In this document: one piece after another, positions 35,086 to 43,148 of the stretch | How the letters are laid out: every line of letters starts with the position of its first letter | Numbering within the stretch: position 1 is the stretch's first letter | Origin: Bacteroidales bacterium | GTDB lineage: Bacteria; Bacteroidota; Bacteroidia; Bacteroidales; Muribaculaceae | Assembly (NCBI GenBank): GCA_004557825.1 | Contig: SFFL01000003.1 | Coordinates: 124,001 to 188,000 of the forward strand | DNA: 64,000 bases | Direction of reading: 5' to 3' | Made by a program: the position numbers and the translations under genes | The notes under the pieces: model-generated | Databases searched by the model: none | Told to the model about the DNA's origin: nothing | What the model saw: the letters and a program-made list of their open reading frames with translations, nothing else

Positions 35086-36552
35086 GTGACAACTTTTCTG
35101 ATTTCTCTCGTCATTCTTGTCGGCGGATATTGCATTTATGGCCTGTTTGCCGAAAAAGTGTTCGGCATCGACCCTTCGCGTGAAACGCCGGCTATGACCC
35201 AGACCGACGGCATTGACTTCGTGCCGATGTCGACCTGGCGTGTATTCCTGATTCAATTCCTCAACATTGCCGGAATGGGCCCGATTTTCGGCGCCATTAT
35301 GGGCATAATGTTCGGTCCGGCAGCCTTCCTGTGGATTGTGCTGGGCACGATTTTCGCCGGTGCCGTACACGATTTCACCTCCGCGATGATTTCGCTGCGG
35401 AGCAATGGTGCCTCGCTGCCCGAGATCGTGGGCAATGAACTTGGCAGCGGCGTTAAGCATCTGATGCGTGTGTTCACCCTGGCGTTGCTTGTGCTGCTTG
35501 GAGCGGTATTTGTGGTGTCGCCTGCCGATGTGCTCAACCAGCTCACCCCCGACTGGTGCACGAAGGAGATGCTCATCGTGGCTATCTTCGTATACTATTT
35601 CCTGGCCACGATGCTTCCCATCGACAAGCTCATTGGCCGGATATATCCGCTTTTCGGCGGTGCGCTGCTCTTTATGGCCGTTGGCCTGATGGGTTATATG
35701 TTTTTCAGCGGTGAGGTGATCCCCGACGGGATGACCGAAGGTCTCTTCGACCGTCACGCCGATGCTGCCGACGGTCTGCATCCTATCTTCCCGATGCTCT
35801 GCATCTCCATAGCCTGCGGCGCTATCTCTGGATTCCACGCCACACAGTCGACTATGATGGCCAAGTGCCTGAAGAATGAGAAATTAGCCCGTCCGATTTT
35901 CTACGGCGCTATGGTGGCCGAGGGCATTGTGGCTCTGATCTGGGCCGCTGCCGCCATCACTTTTGCTCACGGCTACGACGGTCTCACAGCCTATATGGCT
36001 CAGGACGGCAATTCCGCCAGTACCCTTGTGAGCGATATCTCCTTCAAATGGCTCGGAGCCATCGGCGGTGTGCTGGCAGTGCTCGGTGTGGTGGCCGCTC
36101 CAATCTCCACTGGCGACACCGCGCTTCGCTCGGCGCGCCTGATTCTCTCGGAGACCTTCCACCTTCCGCAGAAGAAGATCATCAACCGTCTGCTCATCTG
36201 CATACCGCTGTTCGCAGCCACGGTGATACTGATGAATATGGAGTTCAGCGTGCTCTGGCGCTACTTCGGATGGTGCAACCAGACGCTGGCCGTGTTCACC
36301 CTCTGGGCCTGCACGGTCTATCTCTGCCGCCACAACCGCTTCTATTTCATTACCCTTGTGCCCGCCCTGTTTATGCAGTTTGTGGTGATAAGCTTCATCC
36401 TGCTGGCACCTGTGCCTGAGGGCTTCGGACTCGACCACACGCTCAGCTATGGTGTGGCCGGCATCACTTGCGTAATCACCCTCGGCCTGTTCGGCTATTA
36501 CAGTCGTCAGGTATCTGCACGCCCCGTGCCGGAGGATGTTGAAGCCGCATAA
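35086..36552 (+). CDS. cstA: carbon starvation protein A (CstA)-family transporter
   Basis: A 488-residue polytopic inner-membrane protein. Family blocks are IQFLNIAGMGPIFGAIMGIMFGP, AGAVHDFTSAMISLR, GFHATQSTMMAKCL, and GDTALRSARLIL. E. coli relatives import peptides or pyruvate under carbon limitation. This is a short CstA form ending near residue 488. It starts with GTG at 35086, with no better ATG nearby. Confidence 0.92.
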   Translation: MTTFLISLVILVGGYCIYGLFAEKVFGIDPSRETPAMTQTDGIDFVPMSTWRVFLIQFLNIAGMGPIFGAIMGIMFGPAAFLWIVLGTIFAGAVHDFTSAMISLRSNGASLPEIVGNELGSGVKHLMRVFTLALLVLLGAVFVVSPADVLNQLTPDWCTKEMLIVAIFVYYFLATMLPIDKLIGRIYPLFGGALLFMAVGLMGYMFFSGEVIPDGMTEGLFDRHADAADGLHPIFPMLCISIACGAISGFHATQSTMMAKCLKNEKLARPIFYGAMVAEGIVALIWAAAAITFAHGYDGLTAYMAQDGNSASTLVSDISFKWLGAIGGVLAVLGVVAAPISTGDTALRSARLILSETFHLPQKKIINRLLICIPLFAATVILMNMEFSVLWRYFGWCNQTLAVFTLWACTVYLCRHNRFYFITLVPALFMQFVVISFILLAPVPEGFGLDHTLSYGVAGITCVITLGLFGYYSRQVSARPVPEDVEAA

Positions 36553-36567
36553 TCATATACGATTTCA

Positions 36568-37422
36568 ATGGATTTTATTAAGCTAATCAACGGTTCACGA
36601 TTATATAACTTTCACTCGCACACCGAGTTCTGCGACGGCCACGCCACAATGGAGGCCTTCGCGCGTGAGGTGGTGGCGAGGGGGTTCGACCATTATGGCT
36701 TTTCGCCTCACAGCCCCGTGCCGATAGAGTCGCCTTGCAATATGCTTCTGGCCAATGTGCCCCGCTATCTTGCTGAGGTGGAGCGCATCCGCCGCGAGCA
36801 CGGCGCATCCACTCGCTTCTATGCCTCGATGGAGGTTGATTATCTGGGCGAATTGAGCGCACCGTGCGATGCAGTGTATCAGCAGCTTCCGCTCGATTAC
36901 CTGATTGGGTCGGTGCATTTCATCCCCAGTCAGCAGGGCAGGTGGGTCGACATCGACGGCAATTTCCAGGGCTTCCGGCGCAAAATGGCCGAGCACTTCC
37001 ACAACGACATCCGCTACGTGGTGGAGCGCTTCTATAGCCAGAGCCGCGATATGATCGACGCCGGTGGCTTCGACATCGTGGGGCATTTCGACAAAATCGG
37101 CCAGAACGCCTCCTATTTCTGCCCCGGCATTGAGGAAGAAGATTGGTATCAGGAGCTTGTGAACGGTTTGATTGACAGGATTATCGCGCATAATGCCTGC
37201 GATGCCGAGCGCCCCTATACGGTGGAAATCAACACAAAAGCCTATGCTGAGCACGGTGGCCGGCTCTTCCCGCATCCGCGCCACTGGCAGCGCCTGCACG
37301 AGGCCGGTATTCCGCTGATTGTCAACAGCGACGCCCACGTGCCTGCGCTTGTAAATGCTTCGCGCGATGTGGCGCTGGAAATGCTACGGAATGTCGAAAA
37401 AAAGTGCTATATTTGCAGCTGA
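36568..37422 (+). CDS. histidinol-phosphatase, PHP family
   Basis: A 284-residue cytoplasmic metal-dependent phosphatase of the HisK/HisJ type, which removes phosphate from L-histidinol phosphate in histidine synthesis. PHP-domain metal sites are seen in FHSHTEFCDGH, FSPHSPVP, SMEVDYLG, GSVHF, GHFDKIG and NSDAHVP. No other his gene lies nearby. The mdh -7 promoter element falls within its last codons. Confidence 0.85.
   Translation: MDFIKLINGSRLYNFHSHTEFCDGHATMEAFAREVVARGFDHYGFSPHSPVPIESPCNMLLANVPRYLAEVERIRREHGASTRFYASMEVDYLGELSAPCDAVYQQLPLDYLIGSVHFIPSQQGRWVDIDGNFQGFRRKMAEHFHNDIRYVVERFYSQSRDMIDAGGFDIVGHFDKIGQNASYFCPGIEEEDWYQELVNGLIDRIIAHNACDAERPYTVEINTKAYAEHGGRLFPHPRHWQRLHEAGIPLIVNSDAHVPALVNASRDVALEMLRNVEKKCYICS
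37408..37415 (+). promoter_or_regulatory. -7 promoter element of mdh
   Basis: TATATTTG is a perfect TAnnTTTG match inside the 3' end of the phosphatase gene, 40 bases before the mdh ATG. A -33 box is not evident, being constrained by the coding sequence. Confidence 0.45.
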
Positions 37423-37454
37423 AACATACTATAACATCATAAACTTACAATTAT

Positions 37455-38390
37455 ATGTCAAAAGTTACTGTCGTAGGCGCCGGAAATGTAGGCGCTACTG
37501 TAGCCAATGTGCTGGTTACAAGTCAGATCGCCGATGAGGTGGTACTTATCGATATCAAAGAAGGTGTTTCCGAGGGCAAGGCTATGGATATCAACCAGGC
37601 CGCCAATATCCTCAAACTCAAAACCCGCCTGATCGGTGTCACAAACGACTATGAGAAAACCAACAACTCCGATGTTGTGGTTATCACTTCGGGTGTGCCC
37701 CGCAAACCCGGTATGACCCGCGAGGAGCTTATCGGTGTGAATGCCAAAATCGTGAAGTCGGTTACCGACAATGTGCTGGCTCATTCGCCCAATGCCGTAA
37801 TCGTGTGCGTGGCTAATCCTATGGATACTATGACCTATCTTATCCACAAGACCACCAATCTGCCCAAGAACCGCATCATCGGTATGGGTGGCGCACTCGA
37901 CAGCGCTCGCTTCAAATATTTCCTGAGCCTGGCTCTCAACGCCAACTTCAACGAGGTTGAGGGTATGGTTATCGGCGGTCACGGCGATAAGACGATGATT
38001 CCTCTTACCCGCTACGCTGCCTACCGCGGCATCCCCGCTTCCACTCTGATTCCCGCAGAACAGCTGGCTACAGTGGCTGCCGACACTATGGTTGGCGGCG
38101 CTACGCTCACCAAACTGCTCGGCACCTCTGCCTGGTATGCTCCCGGTGCAGCTTCGGCATCGGTTGTTGCTGCCGTGCTCGGCGACACTAAGGCTATGAT
38201 TCCTTGCTCGGCGCTGCTCGAAGGGGAATATGGCGAAAGCGATCTCTGTATTGGCGTGCCCTGTATCCTCGGCCGCAACGGTATCGAGAAGATTGTGGAA
38301 CTCGACCTCAATGAGGAGGAGAAAGCCCTCTTCAAGGCCAGCGCCGCAGCCGTTCACACCACCAATGCCGCTCTGAAAGAGGCCCTTTGA
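37455..38390 (+). CDS. mdh: malate dehydrogenase
   Basis: A 311-residue NAD-dependent LDH-like malate dehydrogenase interconverting oxaloacetate and malate in the reductive branch towards succinate. It has the Rossmann motif VVGAGNVGATVANVL, the substrate arginines in SGVPRKPGMTREEL, the active-site histidine in VIGGHGDKTMIPLTRYA, and an adenosine-binding acidic DIKEGVSEGKAMDI. A strong terminator follows at 38439. Confidence 0.96.
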   Translation: MSKVTVVGAGNVGATVANVLVTSQIADEVVLIDIKEGVSEGKAMDINQAANILKLKTRLIGVTNDYEKTNNSDVVVITSGVPRKPGMTREELIGVNAKIVKSVTDNVLAHSPNAVIVCVANPMDTMTYLIHKTTNLPKNRIIGMGGALDSARFKYFLSLALNANFNEVEGMVIGGHGDKTMIPLTRYAAYRGIPASTLIPAEQLATVAADTMVGGATLTKLLGTSAWYAPGAASASVVAAVLGDTKAMIPCSALLEGEYGESDLCIGVPCILGRNGIEKIVELDLNEEEKALFKASAAAVHTTNAALKEAL

Positions 38391-38438
38391 AATTAGTATC
38401 CCCGGGCTCATAAAAGCAAAAAATATATAAAATTTGTG

Positions 38439-38476
38439 CGCCGCCGGGAATTTTCAGCTCCCGGCGGCGTTTATAT
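38439..38476 (+). terminator. intrinsic terminator of mdh
   Basis: CGCCGCCGGGA (38439-38449) pairs with TCCCGGCGGCG (38459-38469) around a nine-base loop, followed by TTTATATC. An 11-pair GC-rich stem and T-rich tail are typical of rho-independent termination. Confidence 0.85.
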
Positions 38477-38490
38477 CTTATAGATCCCTT

Positions 38491-38568
38491 AGCTAAGGTA
38501 GCTAAGTTAGCTAAGTTAAATTAGCTACAGTAGCTAAGTTAGCTAAAGTAGCTAAGTTAGCTAAGGTA
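38491..38568. repeat. AGCTAAG(T/G)T short tandem array
   Basis: About eight copies of a nine-base unit AGCTAAGTT / AGCTAAGGT, with small variants, run between the mdh terminator and the thioredoxin-like lipoprotein gene. The unit contains the palindrome TTAGCTAA, so stop codons occur in every frame on both strands. Confidence 0.9.
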
Positions 38569-38603
38569 TCCCCTTAATTAGTAATTACCGGATAATCAAT
38601 AAA

Positions 38604-39092
38604 ATGAAGAGAATATTTTTCATCTCGCTGGCCGCTGTAGCCTTTGCGCTGGGCGCTTGCTCCTCAGGCTCGAACACTGCCGATGCCGCCAATGTCGACG
38701 CTTCTGCCGAATCATCTGTCGCCGCTGCCGATCCTGCTCAGGCTGCTCCTGCAAAAGCCGCAACTGCAAAAGCCGACCCCGTGAAGACTATCACCGACGG
38801 ACAAATCCCCGCCGCCGGAAACAAACTGGCTGTAATTGACTTTAATGCCACTTGGTGCGGACCCTGTCGCGCATTTGCGCCCACATTCCATTCCGTGGCT
38901 GCGGAGTATGCCGGCAAGGCAAACTTCTACAGCGTGGATGTGGATGTCAACCCCGAACTGGCTGCCCGTTTTGGCGTGCAGAGCATCCCCACCATCGTTT
39001 ATCTCCAGCCCGATGGCTCCTACACCGTGTCGATGGGCAATGTCGACCGCGCTGTTTTCGTCTCCTACGTAAAGCAGGCTCTCGCACAGTAA
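38604..39092 (+). CDS. thioredoxin-fold lipoprotein
   Basis: A 162-residue envelope lipoprotein. A signal peptide with lipobox LGAC (Cys19) is followed by a 40-residue Ala-rich linker and a complete thioredoxin domain with active site ATWCGPCRAF (Cys85 and Cys88) and cis-Pro loop VQSIPTIVYL. It should act as a periplasmic, membrane-tethered disulfide reductase or oxidase. The start is 35 bases after the AGCTAAG repeat array. Confidence 0.9.
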   Translation: MKRIFFISLAAVAFALGACSSGSNTADAANVDASAESSVAAADPAQAAPAKAATAKADPVKTITDGQIPAAGNKLAVIDFNATWCGPCRAFAPTFHSVAAEYAGKANFYSVDVDVNPELAARFGVQSIPTIVYLQPDGSYTVSMGNVDRAVFVSYVKQALAQ

Positions 39093-39160
39093 ACCCCGGA
39101 AGCGCCTGCTTCCACCTGCTCCGAATATAAACTGCGGAGCGGTATAAATACGCCAAATAA

Positions 39161-39263
39161 CGTATCAACTTGTAGGGACGCACCCCAGGTGCGTCCGCAT
39201 AATCAATTGATAATCAATCAATATTGCGGACGCGCCTGGGGTGCGTCCCTACGCAATGATACG
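39161..39263. repeat. REP-like element: two inverted palindromes
   Basis: The arms at 39172-39199 and 39225-39252 are 28-base reverse complements with one mismatch, separated by a 25-base A/T-rich spacer. Each arm is itself palindromic (GGACGCAC...GTGCGTCC). The outer flanks CGTATCA (39161-39167) and TGATACG (39257-39263) lie symmetrically four bases outside the arms. A single arm is found at 4713-4748. It sits in the 39093-39341 spacer between convergent genes. Confidence 0.85.
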
Positions 39264-39341
39264 TCGTGAGCTTTTTTTGATGCAGCTTCGTTGTATTCTT
39301 TTGGGCGCAGCGCTGTGCTTTGGGGGGGCGCAGCGTTGTAG

Positions 39342-39791
39342 TTATTTTGCGGGAAGGACTTCCTCGGGGGTGATGTCGGCATCAATTGTGCCACCATCGA
39401 CATCGAGCAGACGCACGCGGAAGGTCATATCTTTGTCCTTCATCCCCTCGAAACCTTCCTTGACGATTTTATCGGTGCTGACGGCGGTCTGGAAAAGTGT
39501 CACCATATTCTGGTGCTGCTCATCCACAAGAAATTTGAAACTGTTGTCGAAACGCAGCCCGGGCACACCGTGGAGCGTCACCTGGAGCACCTTGCCATCG
39601 TCGGCGGTCGATACTTCGCAATCGGTATATAGCCCGGTCTCCATCACGCTCGTCTTGAAATCTTCGCTCGAAAGCAGATTGGTGAAAGCTTCCACCTTCT
39701 TGTCGGCATCCGAACTGCCGCAGCTCGACAGCGATGCGCTCATAACCACGGCCACCACCATCAGCAGCCACCCTATATATTTTTTCATCAT
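39342..39791 (-). CDS. small lipoprotein of unknown function
   Basis: A 149-residue (or 148, starting at the second Met) predicted lipoprotein with lipobox LSSC (Cys24). The mature part has an alpha-helix (ADKKVEAFTNLLSSEDFKTS) and beta-rich segments (KVLQVTLHGVPGLRFDNSF, DMTFRVRLLDVDGG). No family is recognised. A possible TAATTTTG -7 element lies at 39808-39815 on the minus strand. It is convergent with the thioredoxin-like lipoprotein across the REP-like element. Confidence 0.75.
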   Translation of the reverse strand: MMKKYIGWLLMVVAVVMSASLSSCGSSDADKKVEAFTNLLSSEDFKTSVMETGLYTDCEVSTADDGKVLQVTLHGVPGLRFDNSFKFLVDEQHQNMVTLFQTAVSTDKIVKEGFEGMKDKDMTFRVRLLDVDGGTIDADITPEEVLPAK

Positions 39792-39807
39792 AATATAATT
39801 AAATTCG

Positions 39808-39815
39808 CAAAATTA
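39808..39815 (-). promoter_or_regulatory. possible -7 promoter element of the small lipoprotein gene
   Basis: The minus strand reads TAATTTTG, a TAnnTTTG match about 20 bases before the first possible ATG. The -33 box is poor. The rest of the 39792-40011 spacer holds only a TTGTTAACAA palindrome at 39936-39945 of unknown meaning. Confidence 0.4.
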
Positions 39816-40011
39816 TGTGGCAGTTTTCTGATCTGCCGACAACTTTGCTGCAAAAATAGTAAATATTGTGGAATCCTCCGACATTCAGGCTGCATTATTT
39901 ATTGGATGTTGACAAACGAGCAATAATGTTCGGGATTGTTAACAAATATTTTGGGCGGGGGCTTAAACCTGCGGGAGGGAAATGTATCTAACTAAATAAA
40001 GAATAAGTGTC

Positions 40012-41076
40012 ATGAAGAACTATTTACAAACCTTAGGCGCCGCACTCACCGCCCTGGCTATGGTGGCACTGCCCGTTGCGGCCCAGCACAGAGGAAATGG
40101 CGGCGGTCGCAACAGTCACTCTCCCACACATCAGACGCAGCCCTCGGCACGTCCGACAGTCACTCCCTCGCAGAGCAACCGGCCCTCGGCGCGTCCGACA
40201 GTCACTCCCTCGCAGAGCAACCGGCCCTCGGCGCGTCCGACAGTCACTCCTTCGCAGAGTAATCGGCCCTCGGCACGTCCGACAGGTCGACCTTCGATAA
40301 AGCCTAATGACCCTACGCAGGCTCAGCGCCCCGCTACCCGTCCGACGGACAATAGTGGTTATCGTCCCGGCAACGGTGGCAACCATCGCCCGGATAACGG
40401 CAACGTCCGTCCGGGAAATAATGGCAACCACCGGCCTGACAATGGCGGCTACCGTCCCGGCAATGGCGGCAATCACCGGCCTGACAATGGCGGTTATCGA
40501 CCGGGAGGCAATCATCGCCCTGACCACGGCGGCTATCGCCCCGGTGGAGGTTCGCACCATCGTCCGGCTCCACGCCCGCTGCCTGCAGGCCACCGTCACG
40601 CAGTGCCCTTCTTCGGCCATTATCACCGTCCGCTCCCTCCGCCATCGTGGCGTCCGCGTCGCGGATTCGTCGGCCCGTCGTTCGGTACCGTCCTCGGTAT
40701 CACCTTCGGCACCGCACTGAATCTGTCAATCAATACCCTTATCAACGACGGATACAACGTGACCGGTTACGGCGACAATGTGGTTTACCTGACCAACGTG
40801 CCCCAGATGAACTTCTACTGGCCGGATGCCGCGCTCTACTACAACAACGGCGCTTTGTGCGGGTCGACGTTCACCTATCCCTCGACTTATTACGATATGA
40901 GCCGCTACAACACGCTCTACAACATCTTCTGCCGCCAGTATGGCGCACCGGTGAGCGCGTTGCGGCAGGGTGGAGTAATCTCTGCAAGCTGGTTTGGCGC
41001 CGGCAACCGCTACGTCACACTGGAGTTCAACTCCAACTATGGCAACTACTACACCACGCTGAATTTTGGTCTGTGA
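40012..41076 (+). CDS. secreted repetitive Pro/Gly/His-rich protein with globular C-terminal domain
   Basis: A 354-residue exported protein. The signal peptide ends ...LPVAAQ. Residues ~43-92 hold a 14-residue repeat (PSARPTVTPSQSNR), three full copies plus a partial. Residues ~115-185 hold a second repeat type (GGYRPGNGGNHRPDN and variants). A His/Pro/Arg-rich stretch follows, then a C-terminal ~130-residue Tyr/Asn-rich domain starting at FVGPSFGTVLGITFG. The repeats suggest a flexible, basic surface-exposed linker, perhaps binding cell wall or glycans; no family is recognised. Confidence 0.8.
   Translation: MKNYLQTLGAALTALAMVALPVAAQHRGNGGGRNSHSPTHQTQPSARPTVTPSQSNRPSARPTVTPSQSNRPSARPTVTPSQSNRPSARPTGRPSIKPNDPTQAQRPATRPTDNSGYRPGNGGNHRPDNGNVRPGNNGNHRPDNGGYRPGNGGNHRPDNGGYRPGGNHRPDHGGYRPGGGSHHRPAPRPLPAGHRHAVPFFGHYHRPLPPPSWRPRRGFVGPSFGTVLGITFGTALNLSINTLINDGYNVTGYGDNVVYLTNVPQMNFYWPDAALYYNNGALCGSTFTYPSTYYDMSRYNTLYNIFCRQYGAPVSALRQGGVISASWFGAGNRYVTLEFNSNYGNYYTTLNFGL
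40141..40284 (+). repeat. 42-bp coding tandem repeat
   Basis: Units at 40141-40182, 40183-40224 and 40225-40266, nearly identical, plus a partial fourth to about 40284, encode the 14-residue Pro/Ser/Thr repeat of the secreted protein. Near identity at DNA level implies recent expansion. Confidence 0.92.
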
Positions 41077-41096
41077 TACCGGAGTAAACAACGATT

Positions 41097-41645
41097 ATGG
41101 CAGACAACTATCTTGAAAAGAAAATGGAAGAGCACCGGGCCGGTGGGCGTCCTGCCTACCGGCCTAAGCTCACTCCGAGAGGCACACGCCCCGGAGAATA
41201 TCTCGTGAAATTTCATCCCTGCCCTGTGATGGTGGAGGGCAACGAAGCCTCCTCCGCGGAGCTGTCGGCCATACTTGGCGAGCTTGCCGGGGCAGGATTC
41301 AAGGTGGATTTCACATTCCCCGACCCTGTGGCCGGCGCACGGCTGGCGCAGATGTCGGGCGCACGCTATCTTCCGCCCGAAGCAGGGATGCCACCCGAGG
41401 CCGCGATGCCACCCGAATCAGCAAAGAATCCGCTGCCGGGCACTCCGCGTATCTGTGTGAAAATCAGCGCCACCGAAGGAGAGACGCATGCCCGGCTCCA
41501 GGCCGGTGATGCCACGTTTGAAATCCATGGCACCGACCCATCTCTTGCGCACATAGTGACTGTGGCGGCCGCCATTATGGCCAACCGACACCCCTTTGCT
41601 GAAATTCCCTTGGAAAAAATCGCGGCGGAGGGGCATTCTTTTTAG
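41097..41645 (+). CDS. protein of unknown function
   Basis: A 182-residue soluble protein without signal peptide. The basic N-terminus (LEKKMEEHRAGGRPAYRPK) is a tail often seen on small Bacteroidetes proteins. The middle has alpha/beta character (AELSAILGELAGAGFKVDF) and a short GMPPEA/AMPPES repeat. The C-terminal part (RICVKISATEGE...DPSLAHIVTVAAAIMAN) is compact. No domain could be assigned. It lies 20 bases after the repetitive secreted protein and may share its transcript. Confidence 0.65.
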   Translation: MADNYLEKKMEEHRAGGRPAYRPKLTPRGTRPGEYLVKFHPCPVMVEGNEASSAELSAILGELAGAGFKVDFTFPDPVAGARLAQMSGARYLPPEAGMPPEAAMPPESAKNPLPGTPRICVKISATEGETHARLQAGDATFEIHGTDPSLAHIVTVAAAIMANRHPFAEIPLEKIAAEGHSF

Positions 41646-41653
41646 CCTTATCC

Positions 41654-41684
41654 CTTGTAGATTCAAAAAATACCGTTAACTTTG
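41654..41684 (+). promoter_or_regulatory. promoter of the 2-oxoacid:ferredoxin oxidoreductase operon
   Basis: CTTG (one mismatch to TTTG) at 41654-41657 and TAACTTTG at 41677-41684 are 19 bases apart. The leader to the ATG at 41778 would be about 85 bases. Confidence 0.6.
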
Positions 41685-41777
41685 CCATTGGGTGCTATAC
41701 TCTGTCCTGCTGCCGAGGACTTACTGCGGCCTACACGCAGGGCGGCGCCTTCAATCTTTACAATTATACTTTTTGCT

Positions 41778-42008
41778 ATGCCTAAAATTCACGGAGCCGT
41801 AACCATCGAGAAAGAGCGGTGCAAAGGATGCAACCTCTGTGTTGTAGCCTGCCCCTGCGATGTGCTCTCGCTACAGCCAAAAGAGGTCAACGACCGAGGT
41901 TATCATTTCGCATACTCCGCCAATGAAGATGCCTGCATAGGCTGCGCCGCGTGCGCTACCGTATGCCCCGATGCCTGCATCGAGGTTTATCGCGTGGTGG
42001 AAAAATAG
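41778..42008 (+). CDS. 2-oxoacid:ferredoxin oxidoreductase, ferredoxin-like delta subunit
   Basis: A 76-residue protein with two 4Fe-4S motifs, CKGCNLCVVACP and CIGCAACATVCP. It carries electrons from the catalytic subunits to ferredoxin. The ATG at 41778 gives the normal compact size. It is the first gene of a four-gene operon encoding the delta, alpha, beta and gamma subunits in order. Confidence 0.9.
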   Translation: MPKIHGAVTIEKERCKGCNLCVVACPCDVLSLQPKEVNDRGYHFAYSANEDACIGCAACATVCPDACIEVYRVVEK

Positions 42009-42042
42009 TAAATAATCATTCTATCAGACAACACTCACTGAA

Positions 42043-43137
42043 ATGAAAGATAATGTGAAACTTATGAAGGGTAACGAGGCTATTGCCCACGCCGCCATCC
42101 GCTATGGCTGCGACGGCTATTTCGGCTACCCTATCACTCCTCAGAGCGAGGTGCTTGAAACTCTTGAGGCGCTGATGCCGTGGGAAACCACCGGTATGAC
42201 GGTGCTTCAGGCTGAAAGCGAGCTTGCTTCCATAAATATGGTTTACGGCGGCGCAGCTACCGGTAAAGCGGTGATGACCTCATCGTCGTCGCCCGGCGTG
42301 AGCCTGATGCAGGAAGGTATCAGCTATATGGCTGCCTCCGAGCTGCCTGCGCTTATCGTGAATGTGATGCGCGGCGGTCCCGGTCTGGGCACCATCCACC
42401 CCTCGCAGAGCGATTATTTCCAGGCTACCAAAGGCGGTGGCCACGGCGACTATCACCTGATAGTGCTTGCCCCCTCCACCGTGCAGGAAATGGCCGACTT
42501 CGTGGGACTTGGCTTTGATCTCGCCTTCAAATACCGCACTCCGGCTATGATTCTGGCCGACGGCGTGGTGGGTCAGATGATGGAGAAAGTGGTGCTCCCC
42601 GAGCAGCGTCCGCGCCGCACCAACGAGGAAATCCGCCGCCAGTGCCCCTGGGCTGCCAACGGCAAGCAGGGCCGCGGCAAACGCAATATCGTCACTTCGC
42701 TGGAGCTTGACTCGGCTGTGATGGAGAAGAACAATGAGCGCTTCCAGCGCACTTACCGCGAAATCGAAGCCAACGAGGTGCGCTATGAGGAGCTTTACAC
42801 CGAAGATGCCGACTATCTGATTGTGGCCTTCGGCTCCATTGCCCGTATCTGCGCCAAGGCCATCGAGGATGCCCGCGCCGAGGGAATCAAGGTGGGTCTG
42901 ATTCGTCCCATCACCCTCTGGCCCTTCCCCTACGCAGCAATTGAGAAAGCCGCCAAGCACGTAAAAGGTATTCTCTGTGTGGAAATCAATGCCGGACAGA
43001 TGATCGAGGATGTGCGCCTGGCTGTGCACGACAGTGTGCCCGTGCGCCACTACGGCCGTATGGGTGGTATCGTGCCCAACCCCACTGAGATCCTCGACGC
43101 CTTGCGCCGTGAAATTATCGAACCTTCCGCCAAGTAA
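42043..43137 (+). CDS. 2-oxoacid:ferredoxin oxidoreductase alpha subunit (VorB/KorA-like)
   Basis: A 364-residue subunit of the enzyme that converts a 2-oxo acid (2-oxoglutarate or branched-chain 2-oxo acid) plus CoA to acyl-CoA and CO2 with ferredoxin, or the reverse. Key blocks are YGCDGYFGYPITPQSE, AVMTSSSSPGVSLMQEG, and RGGPGLGTIHPSQSDY. The exact substrate is not decided by these motifs. It works in the cytoplasm with the neighbouring subunits. Confidence 0.92.
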   Translation: MKDNVKLMKGNEAIAHAAIRYGCDGYFGYPITPQSEVLETLEALMPWETTGMTVLQAESELASINMVYGGAATGKAVMTSSSSPGVSLMQEGISYMAASELPALIVNVMRGGPGLGTIHPSQSDYFQATKGGGHGDYHLIVLAPSTVQEMADFVGLGFDLAFKYRTPAMILADGVVGQMMEKVVLPEQRPRRTNEEIRRQCPWAANGKQGRGKRNIVTSLELDSAVMEKNNERFQRTYREIEANEVRYEELYTEDADYLIVAFGSIARICAKAIEDARAEGIKVGLIRPITLWPFPYAAIEKAAKHVKGILCVEINAGQMIEDVRLAVHDSVPVRHYGRMGGIVPNPTEILDALRREIIEPSAK

Positions 43138-43148
43138 TCATCTCTGCT

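Noticed and set aside
38491..38568. Possible CRISPR or attachment site
   Set aside because: A 9-bp microsatellite without spacers, no tRNA and no integrase nearby.
40033..40626. 197-codon open frame antisense to the repetitive secreted protein
   Set aside because: The repeats lack stops on both strands; the plus-strand protein has a signal peptide and a globular domain, the antisense frame has neither.
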